64,000 nt of DNA from Hygrocybe punicea (taxonomy: Eukaryota; Basidiomycota; Agaricomycetes; Agaricales; Hygrophoraceae), in the NCBI GenBank assembly GCA_963556145.1, contig OY744470.1, forward strand, positions 2,728,001 through 2,792,000, read 5' to 3'. The position numbers were made by a program, and so were the translations under genes. Numbering within the stretch: the first letter of the stretch is position 1; each line of letters begins with the position of its first letter. Below the pieces are notes generated by a model. It ran no database searches. It was not told where the DNA came from and saw only the letters and a list, made by a program, of their open reading frames with translations. Below are positions 11,462-21,059 of this stretch, piece by piece.

Positions 11462-11826
11462 CAGCGTATCTTTCCCATGATACATGGGTCAGCCGAGATG
11501 GACAATTCCCACTCCAAGTGGGCCAGCCAAACTCAGCCAACCAATATCTTTCTCCAGGGCAGATGGCTTGGCCAAGGGGTCCATGTTCTAGTGATGCCGA
11601 ACCCGCTTTGAACCGCGAACCAAACCGCTGGTTCAGTTTGCGGTTCTGGCACTGACATGTGGTTCAAACCACGTTCAAACGCGGTTCAAACCGCGAACCG
11701 TAATGTATAGTTACCTACGTAGATACTCATTTAGATACTTAATTTTTCACATTTTTTTCTATGCAGTCGCGTGAACTTAGGTCATGTGACCTTGAACATA
11801 CTCGTGCGAAACACTAACTTGAACGT

Positions 11827-11984
11827 TGGGGTGGTACCGAGGTACCACTCCAGGGGCTCACGCAGGACTCGAGGGAAAGGTCGACTGGATGGGAAGGATG
11901 GACTCACTACTACATCTGGAAGGCTACTGACTAGGTCAAACTGTGGGAACCTGATCACGTGACTGACCAGGCACAACTACTACA
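11827..11984 (-). repeat. LTR of E1 (left)
   Basis: 158 bp, nearly identical to 13681-13838. It contains ATCACGTGAC and the terminal GGCACAACTACTACA block shared with the LTRs at 54255 and 56426. Confidence 0.85.
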
Positions 11985-13680
11985 AGTGCCCCTCCTCCTC
12001 ATGGTGACGTCCTCGTCACCATACCGCTACTAAAAGAAAACAAAAAGCAAAACAAAACTGACCAAGAAAAAAACTCTCCAGTCACGACTCCCAGTCCCTC
12101 ACGATGCCCCGGGCCTTATACGTGAGGCGGGACCGTATCGTCCTCCAAGATCGTTGGGGGTGGTAGATGACCAAACTGTAACTCTGCTCTGCTCCTCCAT
12201 CCTCGAATGCCTCTGGGACTCACATCGCAGGGTAGGATAAAAACATTCAAAACCATAAGTTCTTGTAGCCCAGGGTGTGAGTTCTTGTGATCCGAAAATA
12301 GACTGGGTGGTTCATGCGAAAGTAAATAGGTACAGTGCTGTCGAGCAGTGATGGTTCGTAGATAGGTCGAATATCCAATAAATGTCGAGGGCGGGGAAAG
12401 GGGATGGGACGGGACAAGGTACGGTGTAAACGGGGGAAAGGGAAAACATACGGGTGCATTGGGCCATGTGGTGGCATCGGGGATTCTCGATATGAGGGGA
12501 CTAGCGATGGGGTGCTAAGTGGTCGCGGCGGTGACTCGTTTGGGTCCCTACAGGTCGGGGAAGTCGCCAGGGTCGAGAATGAGGTCGCGGGGAGCTGAAT
12601 GAGGGCTCGAGGAGCCGGGTATGGTGCAAGAATCCGGCCGAGAGATAGTGACGTGGCGGAATGCGGTGGGGTTCTGGGAATGGTGGGCACGGTGGTATTG
12701 GATCGAGGTGGGGTGCTCCGGGATGGTGAACGGGTGGGCGGCGAGCTTTGTGAGTCGGTCTGGAGCTGGGTATGTTGGCAGAACGGGGCCACGTGATGGT
12801 GACGTGGCGCCTGGCCCAGGTGTCTGGAAATGACGGCGGGGGCTCGTTTGGCGCAATGGAGGGGGACGGGGGGTCCTGGCCGGTGGAACGAGGGCACAGG
12901 AGGTCGAATGGGTCCGTGTGAGGCAGGGGTACACGAAAGAACGGGGGGGCGCGACGGATCCGTGGTGTGACCAAAAACGGCGGTGGGGGCTCGTTCGGGG
13001 CGTTAGCGAGACGCAGGGTGCTCTGGGGGGTGGGCCACGAGATTGGTGAGCTGGTCTGGGGCCGGTTGTGCTGGCAGAACGGGGCCGCGCGATGGTGACG
13101 TGGCGCGTGGCTCGGGTGTCCGAAAACGACGGTGGGGGTTCGTTTGGCACAATGGAGGGGAACGGGGGGTCCTGGCCGGTGGGACGAGTGTGCGGGGAGT
13201 TGAATGGGTCCATGTAGGGGTGGGGGTGACGAGAAACGGGGTCCGTGCGGCGGCGCTGCAATTTTCATTGGGTTGTCCTAAACTCGCAGTAGCGGGCTAC
13301 GTGGGATCCTGATGGGGAACGCGGGGCTCCGGAACGTCGAACGAAGTTGCGGGGGGTTGTCTGGACATGGCTGGGTCTAAAGAAAGTGGAAATTCGGGGG
13401 GTCGAAAAAAGTGACGTGGCCTGCCGCTTGGGTGCTGAGAAGGGTCGTGGGCGTGTTTTTTGGGTCAACGGGGGGCGACGCGGGGCCCTATTGGGTTGAA
13501 CATGTGCACCGAAGGGTAATTTGAGTGTTGTACGGCCGTGAGTGAAGAGAAAATGCGCGGTTGCGCAGCAGTGGGTGGTGAGGCCGAAAAAAGGTCGTCT
13601 CGCGAGAAAGTCGTAAGGAGTGGGAACCCGAGAGAAAAAAGAGAGAGGCGTGGAGTCGAAGAACACTCTCATCACCACGT

Positions 13681-13838
13681 TGGAGTGGTACCGAGGTACC
13701 ACTCTGGGGGCTCACGCAGGACTCGAGGGAAAGGTCGACTGGATGGGAAGGATGGACTCACTACTACATCTGGAAGGCTACTGACTAAGTCAAACCGTGG
13801 GAACCTGATCACGTGACTGACCAGGCACAACTACTACA
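13681..13838 (-). repeat. LTR of E1 (right)
   Basis: Partner of the LTR at 11827-11984. In minus orientation this is the 5' LTR and is followed by the putative primer-binding site. Confidence 0.85.
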
Positions 13839-14118
13839 ACGTTACTCAACAACCACGGTAAGTAACGGCCTCATACTATATTTTACTGACATTTTATTAC
13901 ATAGAACAGCCCCCCGTGGCCCACCTTGACCGCATAAAGAAGGCGCCCGCGGTCAACTCCACCCAACAACCTCCCTCGCATTCCAACGCGAGTTGGAGTG
14001 AATCGATGGCAGCAGCGGCAGCAGCAGCAACGGCAGTGGCAACACCACATATCACCACCCCGACAACGATGACAACGATGATGGCCAAATGACGACGACG
14101 ATGACGGCCAAATGACCG

Positions 14119-14121
14119 CAA

Positions 14122-14157
<36 letters not shown>

Positions 14158-14355
14158 TGGCAATGGCAACAGCAGCAGCAGCGCAGTGGCAACGGCAACA
14201 GCAGCAGCAGCAGCGGCAATGGCAACAGCAGCGGCAACGGCAACGGCAACAGCAGCAGCGGCAGCGGCAGCAGTGGCAACGGCAGCAGCAGCAGCGGCAA
14301 TGGCAGCAGCAGCGGCGGCAACGGCAGCAGCAGCAGCAGCAGCAGCAGAGCAACA
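14119..14355. repeat. CAG/CAA array in D1
   Basis: Long runs of CAG, CAA and GGCAAC triplets read as poly-Gln, poly-Ala or poly-Ser depending on frame. A similar array lies in the related element at about 51900-52215. Confidence 0.9.
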
Positions 14356-14468
14356 CCAGCGGCAGCAGCCAGGTACGTCCCCCAAATCCAGTCCCAACGA
14401 CATCGGCTAACGAGGGGAATGGACGAGGCAACGACGAAGACCCACCTCACAAACACGCCCTAGCCGCG

Positions 14469-14800
14469 TCAATTGATGTGCGGACGCCCATAGGAAGTCC
14501 CCAGCCCCATCCAACCTCGCGAAAACAGACGGAGCGCGTCAATTGACGTGCCCCATTCTTCGTGAGGTCGTCAGCACGTGTGGATGCCCATGGAAAGTCC
14601 CCGGCCCCATCCAACCTTGCGAAAACAGATGGAGCGTGTCAATTGACGCGTCCCCGTTCTTTGCGAGGTAGGTAACACATGCGGACGCCCATGGGAAGTG
14701 CCTGGCCCCAACCCAACCTCGCAAAAACAGACGGAGCCCCCCCATCTACCTCGTGAGGGTGACAGCCGTGTCAATTGACGCGTGTTTGGCCCGCGCGAGG
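14469..14800. repeat. About 100-bp tandem repeats in D1
   Basis: Three to four imperfect copies start at GTCAATTGACG, each containing GCGAGG, CGGACGCCCATGG and CCCAACCTCGC. The core GTCAATTGAC is a perfect 10-bp palindrome. Variation among copies is concentrated at CpG sites (for example CTCGCGAA, CTTGCGAA, CTCGCAAA). Confidence 0.8.
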
Positions 14801-14994
14801 TATTTGGAGGTGGGTTCGCGGTTCGAACTGCGTTTGAATGCAGACTGAATGCCGTGAAACCGTTCAACACGGTTCCGGTTCAGGTTTGGCATTTCGCTGA
14901 ACTGAACCATCGGTTCCGGTTCCGGTTTTTCAAAAATAGCGAAAAACCGGACCGAACCGAACTTCGGCAACACTACCATGTTCTGGCAGACATG

Positions 14995-15300
14995 AGTTGG
15001 CTGAAGCAGATGGATATATTGGCTGGCCATGGAACATGGATTGGCCAACCAGTGTGGGTATTTTGGCTGGCCATGAAAGGTGGATTGGCTGACCAGCCTG
15101 GGTATTTTGGCTGGCCATGGAACATGGGTTGGCCGACGGCCCTGGGTATTTTGGCTGGCCATGGAACATGGGTTGGCCGACCGGTCTGGGTATGTCGGTT
15201 GGCCATGGAACATGGGTTGGCCAACCGGTCTGTGTATTTTGGCTGGCCATGGAACATGGGTTGGCTGACCGGTCTGGGTATGTCGGTTGGCCATAGAACA
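14995..15300. repeat. 44-bp minisatellite of family C
   Basis: About seven units of 44 bp contain TTGGCTGGCCATGGAACATG and GACCGGTCTGGGTAT. The internal palindromes TGGCCA, CCATGG and ACCGGT recur in each unit. The same array lies in reverse complement at 51190-51450. Confidence 0.9.
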
Positions 15301-15660
15301 GTGTTGCCACACATGCAACAGGTGGTTTATATCTGTTCATTCTGGCATCTCTGAACATACCCACCTTACATCTTTGCAATCTTACACATTACATCTTTGC
15401 ACTCTTACCCACCACTTGCCACGTTCCACCAATTTCGTACTTGCTCCTCTATCCCTTTGTTCTGGAATTTATCAATATTCACAATTCATCATATTCTACT
15501 AATCACATCCTAGGCAAACTTGCAATCCCTTGTGTCATCTATTTGTAATCCACATTGCTGTACATCACGTGATTTCTCATCACATCATGTTAAACACGAG
15601 GCATTATTCCATTGTTCCAGACAATGACATCTGCCTTCATTCTCCTCACTATTTGCCTAA
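15301..15660. promoter_or_regulatory. Upstream region of the HMG-family-like gene
   Basis: No coding sequence is seen. It contains ATCACGTGATTT and CATCACATCATG, E-box/TGACATCA-like palindromic motifs also found in the other intergenic regions of this gene group (25457-25550, 31110-31160, 44590-44700). It is probably the promoter of the gene starting at 15661. Inference. Confidence 0.35.
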
Positions 15661-16076
15661 ATGAAGTGGATCACCCAAGAATTTACTAAGATCCTCAAAG
15701 ACGGTTATCCCGATTTTAGGAGATCCACTGGTGAAGATCGTATTCATGTCCTGAAAGGAATCAGGAAACTTTTAAAACAATCGGCACAACAAACCAACAC
15801 ACCATGGCCCCCAAATATGCAAAAGGTCAGTATATTCTAATACTACCCTTCAGATCAACCTAACGGCATTATACCATGAATTCAGAAAATTCAAACTTGG
15901 TACCACAATCATCGGTCAAAATTGGAGAGTGACACGGAGGATGCTCCAAAATATACAAGGAAGTGGAATGCAAGGTTGGTTACCAGAGAAAAAATGACCA
16001 AGGAAATCGACGCTAGGACTGTGGAGCTGTCTGGTGAAACTGGAGGAAAGCCAGGCTACATCAAGTACTATGGAAA
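15661..16076 (+). pseudogene. HMG-family-like hypothetical protein, 5' part
   Basis: The ATG at 15661 follows an in-frame TAA, fixing the start. Exon 1 (15661-15825) reads MKWITQEFTKILKDGYPDF...; the intron is 15826-15885; exon 2 gives KIQTWYHNHRSKLESDTED and then GGKPGYIKYYG, where a 7.3 kb palindromic element interrupts it. The frame resumes exactly at 23404 (KAWSDIYRSL) if the element and one copy of ATGGAAA are removed. WYxNHxSK plus a later KxWxxL...E(A/E)W...GPP block is a pattern I associate with a widespread Agaricomycete hypothetical family with an HMG-box-like start. Its biochemical role is unknown; DNA binding is only a guess. Confidence 0.6.
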
Positions 16077-16139
16077 CAGTAGACCCAGTCGTTTTGGTTA
16101 ACCCAATCGCAGATATAGTTGCAAAAGGTAGGTACACAT

Positions 16140-17640
16140 AGCGCAGTTGCTTGCTGGGGGGGTAGGTTAACCCAAGAGACAGCTCTTGCTGGGGAAATGT
16201 GGGGTGGTAGGTTGACCCAGGTACAGCTCTTGCTGGTCAAGGGTGGCAGGGTGGGTCAACCCAGTGTCAGCTCTGCCATGGGGTAGGTTAACCCAGGACA
16301 GCTATTCTGGGAAGGTTGGGTTGACCCAGGTCCAGCTGTGCAAGCAACGTGGGTTGACCTGGGTTGACCGTGGACCAGCTCTTGCTGCAGGCTTGGGTTG
16401 ACCTGGGTCCAGCTGTTGCTGCAGCACTGGGTTGACCCAGGCCCAGCACTTCCTGCAGGGTGGGGTGGCTGGGGTCCAGGTATTGCTGCAGCACCGAGTT
16501 TACCAGGGTTCAGCTATTGCTGCAGCACTGGGTTGACCGGGGTCCAGATATTGCTGTGGCACCAGGTTGACCCAGATCCAGCACTTGCTGCAGGGCTTGG
16601 GTTGACCTGGGTCCAGCTATTGCTGCAGCACTGGGTTGATCTGGTTCCAGCACTTGCTTTGGGGCTTGGGTTGACCCGGGTCCAGCTCTCCCTACAGGCT
16701 TGGGTTGACCGGGGTCCAGCTATTGCTGCAGCACTGGGTTGACCAGGGTTCAGGTATTGCTGCAGCACTGGGTTGACCCAGATCCAGCACTCGCTGCAGG
16801 GCTGGGGTTGACTGGGGTCTAGATATTGCTGCAGCACTGGGTTGACCTTGGTCCAGCACTTGCTGTAGCACTGGGTTGACCGGGGTCCAGCTATTGCTGC
16901 AGCACTGGGTTGACCAGGGTTCAGCTATTGCTGCAGCACTGGGTTGACCAGGGTCCAGCACTTGCTGCAGCACTGGGTTGACCAGGGTTCAGCTATTGCT
17001 GCAGCACCAGGTTGACTGGGGTCCAGCACTTGCTGCGGGGGTTGGGTTGACCCAGGTCTGGCTCTTCCTGCAGGCTTGGGTTGACCTGGGTCCAGGTATT
17101 GCTGCAGCACTGGGTTGACCGGGGTCCAGATATTGCTGCAACACCGGGTTGACCCAGATCCAGCACTCGCTGCCGGGCTGGGGTTGACCAGGGTCTAGAT
17201 ATTGCTGCAGCACCAGGTTGACCGGGGTCCAGCACTTGCTGCGGGGCTTGGGTTGACCCAGGTCCCACTCTTCCTGCAGGCTTGGGTTGACCGGGCTCCA
17301 GCTATTGCTGCAGCACTGGGTTGACCTGGGTCCAGCACTTGCTGCAGGGCTTGTGTTGACCAGGGTCCAGCTCTTGCTGCAGCACTTTGTTGACCCACAT
17401 CCAGCACTCACTGTAGGGTAGGTTGATTGGGGTCCAGCCTGTCCTGTAGCATTGCATTGACCCCAGACCCACCCATGTCGCAGGTTTGGATTCATGAGGG
17501 TCTGGCCATTGCTCCAGCATTGGGTTGACATGGCCCTGCTCTTGCTGCAGAATAAGGTTGACCCTGGCCCAGCTCTCACTGCAGGATTAAGTTGACCAGG
17601 ATCCCACTTTTGCTTTGACACGGGCTCAGCCACATCCCAC
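16140..17640. repeat. 34-bp minisatellite of A2, left arm
   Basis: The 34-bp unit contains GTGCTGCAGCAA and TGGACCC.GGTCAACCCA in reverse complement. Every unit has the palindrome GCTGCAGC (PstI core). Since 34 is not a multiple of 3 and the unit lacks stops in most phases, long open frames appear in all three frames; none looks like a gene. Confidence 0.9.
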
Positions 17641-18059
17641 TCTGCCTGCATGTATTTAATGTTGACAACATTGCCAGAGCTCACAACAACTCAAGCCAAT
17701 ATTTATTCAGAAAATGCAATATCCGGTAAAGAAAATGTCTCAGTTTCTTCAAATGTAATATAATTTCAATTGCAATAATTCAAAGCACAGATAATACCAA
17801 AATTACAACATTCTTATTTTGAAAATGCACAATCTCTCACTCTTAGCTTTATCTCTCACATGAGCTACTTATTCCCAAACAAAATTTATATATATAACAA
17901 CCAGAAATTACCCCACTTGGAATTTTGTGCCTTTTTTATTTAATATTACTCAAATCTCAATTGGAATCAGTACACAAACACTCACTATTACTTAGAATGG
18001 ACATATCAAATTTATTATTATTTTATCCAAATACACAATTAAATAATAAAGGGGTTGGG

Positions 18060-18950
18060 GGGGAGGAAGGTAGGTGTGAGTGGGACTGGGACTGGGACTG
18101 GGACTGGGACTGGAAGTGGGTGTGGGTGTGGGTGTGGGTATGGGTATGGGTGTGGGTGTGGGAGAACGGAGTGGGAGTGGGAGTGGGAGAAGGGAGGGTG
18201 AAGGGCAGGATGGAAGGGAGGAGGGAGGGGCAGCAGGGAGTGGGAGTGGGAGAGGCAGAGGAAGAGGGAGGAGACGAGGGCGGAGGGGTGGGATGTACAT
18301 ACCTGTTGCGTTCCCGTTGCCCTCGTCGTCTTCGTCTACGTCTCCGCCGTCCTCGTCCCCGTCGTCCCCGTCCCCGCCGTTCTGGTCCCTGTCGTTCCCG
18401 TTCCCGTCGTTCCTCTCGTTGTCGTCATCGTCCTCGTTGTCGTCGTCATCCCCCGTAGTCCTCGTCGTCCGCTGGATCGTCATCGTCGTCTCCGTCGTCC
18501 TGTCGTCTCTTCGCTGGCCGTCTCCGTCCCCGTCGTCTTCCCTGGCTGGCCGTCTGTGCCCTCATCGCCTCTGTCCTCGTCGTTGCCTGCCATCCGCCGT
18601 TTCGGCCCTTCAGTTTGGCGTTGACGTGACGTGGCGCGGGCAAGCGTGTTGCGGTCCATTCCCGGCACGGCAATGAGAAAGTTCTACATAAAAACAACAA
18701 TATTAGCTAGCATAGTAATGGATAATAAATTTGAGAAATCTACTTACCTTCTACTTGATTTTGCTGCTGCTGTTTTCGTGGACGCATCGTGGAGTACGCG
18801 ACGAATCGCCGACGATTGAACGCACGCCGGAGGTTGCCGATTGCCCAAACGGGTGCGAGTTGCCTTATATGTAAGCATGATCTGACTTTTCTCAATGTTA
18901 TTGCATAGAGCACAACAACTTTGTAACACATTTAAGACCATGAGGGGATA
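18060..18950 (-). pseudogene. Outward-facing gene copy, left arm of A2
   Basis: On the minus strand the conserved exon reads KATRTRLGNRQPPACVQSSA (about 18865-18800) and continues to a GAAG|GTAAGT donor near 18748. An intron with a TAGCTAAT branch region follows, then a second exon rich in GAC/GAG/GGG (about 18660-18300) encoding an Asp/Arg/Glu/Gly-rich chain. No stop was seen in the motif. It differs from the right-arm copy outside the motif, suggesting independent evolution of the two mirrored genes. Function is unknown. Confidence 0.5.
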
Positions 18951-18959
18951 GAAGTAGCC

Positions 18960-19480
18960 TATAACTACATCCTCCCCAAATTTTGTATTTTATTATGGCC
19001 TACATAGAGAGATATTTATGATTCATTGATACCTCCCTGCCAATTTCAGACCCTTAAAGTGCAACTTTACCAATATTGCTCTGAAAAATATGAAAATAAT
19101 TGTGAAACTACTATGTAAAGTATCTATTGTATTGATGATCAGTGCCTGGCACTTGGTGGTCCCAGAAATCTGTTGTAGCCAAGAAATGAAAGGTTCAGAG
19201 TAAAGCTGAAGTTTGGACTCGGTTGATGGGTCAGCCACAATGCACAATTCTGTGCATTTGCTTGGCTGCAACAAAGGTCCTGGTCCACCAACAATCAGGC
19301 ACTTATGTGTACCACAATGAGTACTTCTTCAAGTACTCCTTAGATTAATTTCAGATTTTTAAGACAAAGTTAGATCATTAAGGGTCCAATTCTGGCAGAG
19401 GAATGGAATAAATGGTGAATAGCTCTTTACGCAGGGCCGAATAAAATACAAAATTTGACATGAGGGTAGGTATACTATAT
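18960..19480. promoter_or_regulatory. Central core of A2 (candidate divergent promoter)
   Basis: The centre of the palindrome lies near 19220, with pairing of 19140-19184 to 19265-19308. It shares AGTGCCTGG, TGTTGTAGCC, GCCACAATGCA and AAGGGTCCAATTCTGGCAGAGG with the A1 core. The genes on both sides point outward. The proposed role is inference. Confidence 0.45.
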
Positions 19481-19499
19481 TTACATCTTTTGAGCATCT

Positions 19500-20270
19500 G
19501 GCTTTGGGTATGCATGCATTGTTGTGCATGCCAGAAGATTCAAAAGCTTCAGCCACACATCCATGTTTGGCAACTCGAACCCGTTTGGGAAATCGGCAAC
19601 TGCCGGTTGGCTTTCACGCGACTTCAAACGACTCGTTTTCAACAACGCGTCAACAACAGGAACGCGTCAACAACAGGAAACGGGTGCAGAAGAGCACCCA
19701 AGGTAATGTCTTTTTTGAATTTTTTGTGAGTTGTATGCTAATGTTTATAATGATTGCAGCTACACCCACGACAAACACAGGCGAACCCAACACCAGCCCA
19801 GAAAACAACGCCACGGCCACCCCAGCAAACAGAACGGATGCCGATGAAAACGGCCACGGAAACGAGGCCGCGAGGCCGGGTACGAGGATGCGCCAACGAC
19901 CGAGACAGACGACCGAGACAACCACAGCGGCAACGACGAGGACAGAGACGACGAGGGCAGAGACGGCCAGCCAGGGGACGACGACGGGACGGAGACGGCC
20001 AGCGAGAGGACAACAGGACGACGGAGAGGACAGGACGAGGGAGACGACGACGACGATCCAGCGGACGACGAGGACTACGGGGGATGACGACGACAACGAG
20101 GACGATGACGACGACGAGGGGAACGACGGGAACGGGAACGACAGGGACCGGAACGCGGAGACGGGGACGATGGGGACGGGGACGACGGGGACGGGGACGG
20201 CGGGGACGGGGACGACGGAGACGTAGACGAAGACGACGAGGACGAGGGGAACGCAACGGGTACGTACATC
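19500..20270 (+). CDS. Outward-facing gene copy, right arm of A2
   Basis: The conserved exon contains ATRTRLGNRQLPVGFHATSN (about 19572-19631) and ends CCAAG|GTAATG at 19702. The intron is 19703-19759 (57 bp; ATGCTAAT branch, TTGCAG acceptor). Exon 2 begins TPTTNTGEPNTSPENN and becomes a GAC-rich Asp/Arg/Thr/Gly-rich tract. This is the best preserved of the four mirrored copies. The intron position is the same as in A1, so these are homologous genes rather than random repeats. There are no recognised domains; the composition suggests a disordered, nucleic-acid-associated or structural protein, but that is speculation. Function is unknown. Confidence 0.5.
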
Positions 20271-20640
20271 CCACTCTCCGCCCACTCCTCCTCCCACTCC
20301 TCCTCCCTCTCCTCCTCCCTCTCCCTCTCCCTCTCCCTCTCCCTCTCCCTCTCCCTGCTGCCCTTGCCTCCTGCCTTCCCACCTTCCCACTTCTCCCACT
20401 CCCACTCCCTTCTCCCACTCCCACCTTCCTCCACTCCCACTCCCACCTTCCTCCCACTCCACACCCACCTTCCTCCCACTCCACACCCATCTTCCTCCCA
20501 CTCCACACCCACCTTCCTCCCACTCCACACCCACCTTCCTCCCACACCCACACCCACCTTCCTCCCACACCCACACCCTTCCTCCCAGTCCACACCCACC
20601 TTCCTCTCACCTGCCTCCTGCCCTTTACTATTTAATTATG
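20270..20640. repeat. Pyrimidine-rich block of A2, right arm
   Basis: CTCCCTCTCCCTCTCC and CCACTCCACACCCACCTTCCTC repeats mirror the G-rich block at 18060-18290. No gene is seen. Confidence 0.75.
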
Positions 20641-21059
20641 TATTTTAATAATCATTAAATGTATGTGTCTATTTTAAGTAATAGTAAGGTTATATATATT
20701 GATTCCAATAGAGAATTGAGCAATATTAAATAGAAAAGCACAATATTCCAAGTGGGGTAATTTCTGGTTTTGCCATAGATTGGCATTGGGGATAAGTAGC
20801 TCCTGTAATGGCTGATGGCTGATAGTAAAAGTAAGATATTGTGCAGTGTCAAAATAATAATTGTGTAATTTTGCTATTCCCTGTGCTGTTAATAATTGCA
20901 TTCAAATTATATTACATCGTACATTTATGTGAAGTACAGATTGAAACATTTTGATTACTTTATATATATGGCAGGTTCTGAATAAATATTGGTTTGAGCT
21001 GTTGTGAGCTCTGTCAATGTTGTCAACATTAAATACATGCAGGCAGAGTGGGATGTGGC

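Larger units (their letters stand above)
11827..13838 (-). mobile_element. Small LTR retroelement E1 without pol
   Basis: Direct repeats of 158 bp (11827-11984 and 13681-13838) enclose 1.7 kb. In minus orientation the LTR starts TGTAGTAGTTGTGCCTGG and ends CCCCA/CTCCA. The sequence after the 5' LTR is ACGTGGTGATGAGAGTG (a possible primer-binding site), and GAGGAGGAGGGGCACT precedes the 3' LTR (polypurine tract). The target duplication is ACGT (or AACGT). No gag, protease, RT or integrase was recognised; the interior gives only Pro/Arg/Ser-rich frames on the minus strand. It is a TRIM-like element and the same family as 54255-56582. Confidence 0.8.
11766..14440 (+). pseudogene. Spliced low-complexity gene in D1, split by LTR element
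   Basis: An exon starting after a TTTTTTTCTATGCAG acceptor (about 11766) reads RVNLGHVTLNILVRNTN. It is interrupted by the LTR element at 11827 and resumes at 13839-13857, ending CACG|GTAAGT. The intron is 13858-13904 (47 bp, TACTGAC branch, CATAG acceptor). The next exon runs through the CAG array, giving Gln/Ala/Ser/Asn-rich chains depending on frame. Removing the LTR element and one target copy restores the exon. Function is unknown. The same plan (short conserved exon, short intron, repeat-rich exon) is seen in A1, A2 and B. Confidence 0.4.
11589..14975. mobile_element. hAT-like non-autonomous element D1
   Basis: It is bounded by imperfect terminal inverted repeats, TAGTGATGCCGAA at the left and (inward) TAGTGTTGCCGAAG at the right. 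The 8-bp target duplication CCATGTTC lies at 11581-11588 and 14976-14983. The related repeat at about 51450-51480 carries the uninterrupted site, confirming the insertion. Inside are GGTTCGAACCG-type inverted repeats near both ends, a spliced low-complexity gene, a CAG array, about 100-bp tandem repeats, and an inserted LTR element. An 8-bp TSD and TAGTG ends fit the hAT superfamily. No transposase is present. Confidence 0.8.
11462..15300. mobile_element. Repeat family C copy, split by element D1
   Basis: The left terminus reads CAGCGTATCTTTCCCATG. It matches, in reverse complement, the end of the copy at 51130-51594 (CAGTGTATCTTGTCCATG). The copy consists of 11462-11588 and 14976-about 15300; everything between is a later insertion (D1). 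It includes the 44-bp minisatellite at 14995-15300. The right terminus was not found, and no coding capacity is recognised. Confidence 0.6.

Noticed and set aside
12247..13702. Minus-strand Pro/Ser/Arg-rich frames in E1 as gag
   Set aside because: Overlapping frames of similar composition, no start context after the primer site and no knuckle; only the E2 frame is plausible.
14110..14546. Poly-Gln protein as an independent gene
   Set aside because: It is a CAG array open in several frames; treated as the repeat-rich exon of D1.
11454..15460. AGCCCTTT / ATCCCTTT as family C target duplication
   Set aside because: The right copy (about 15450) is not next to any recognisable terminus and has a mismatch.
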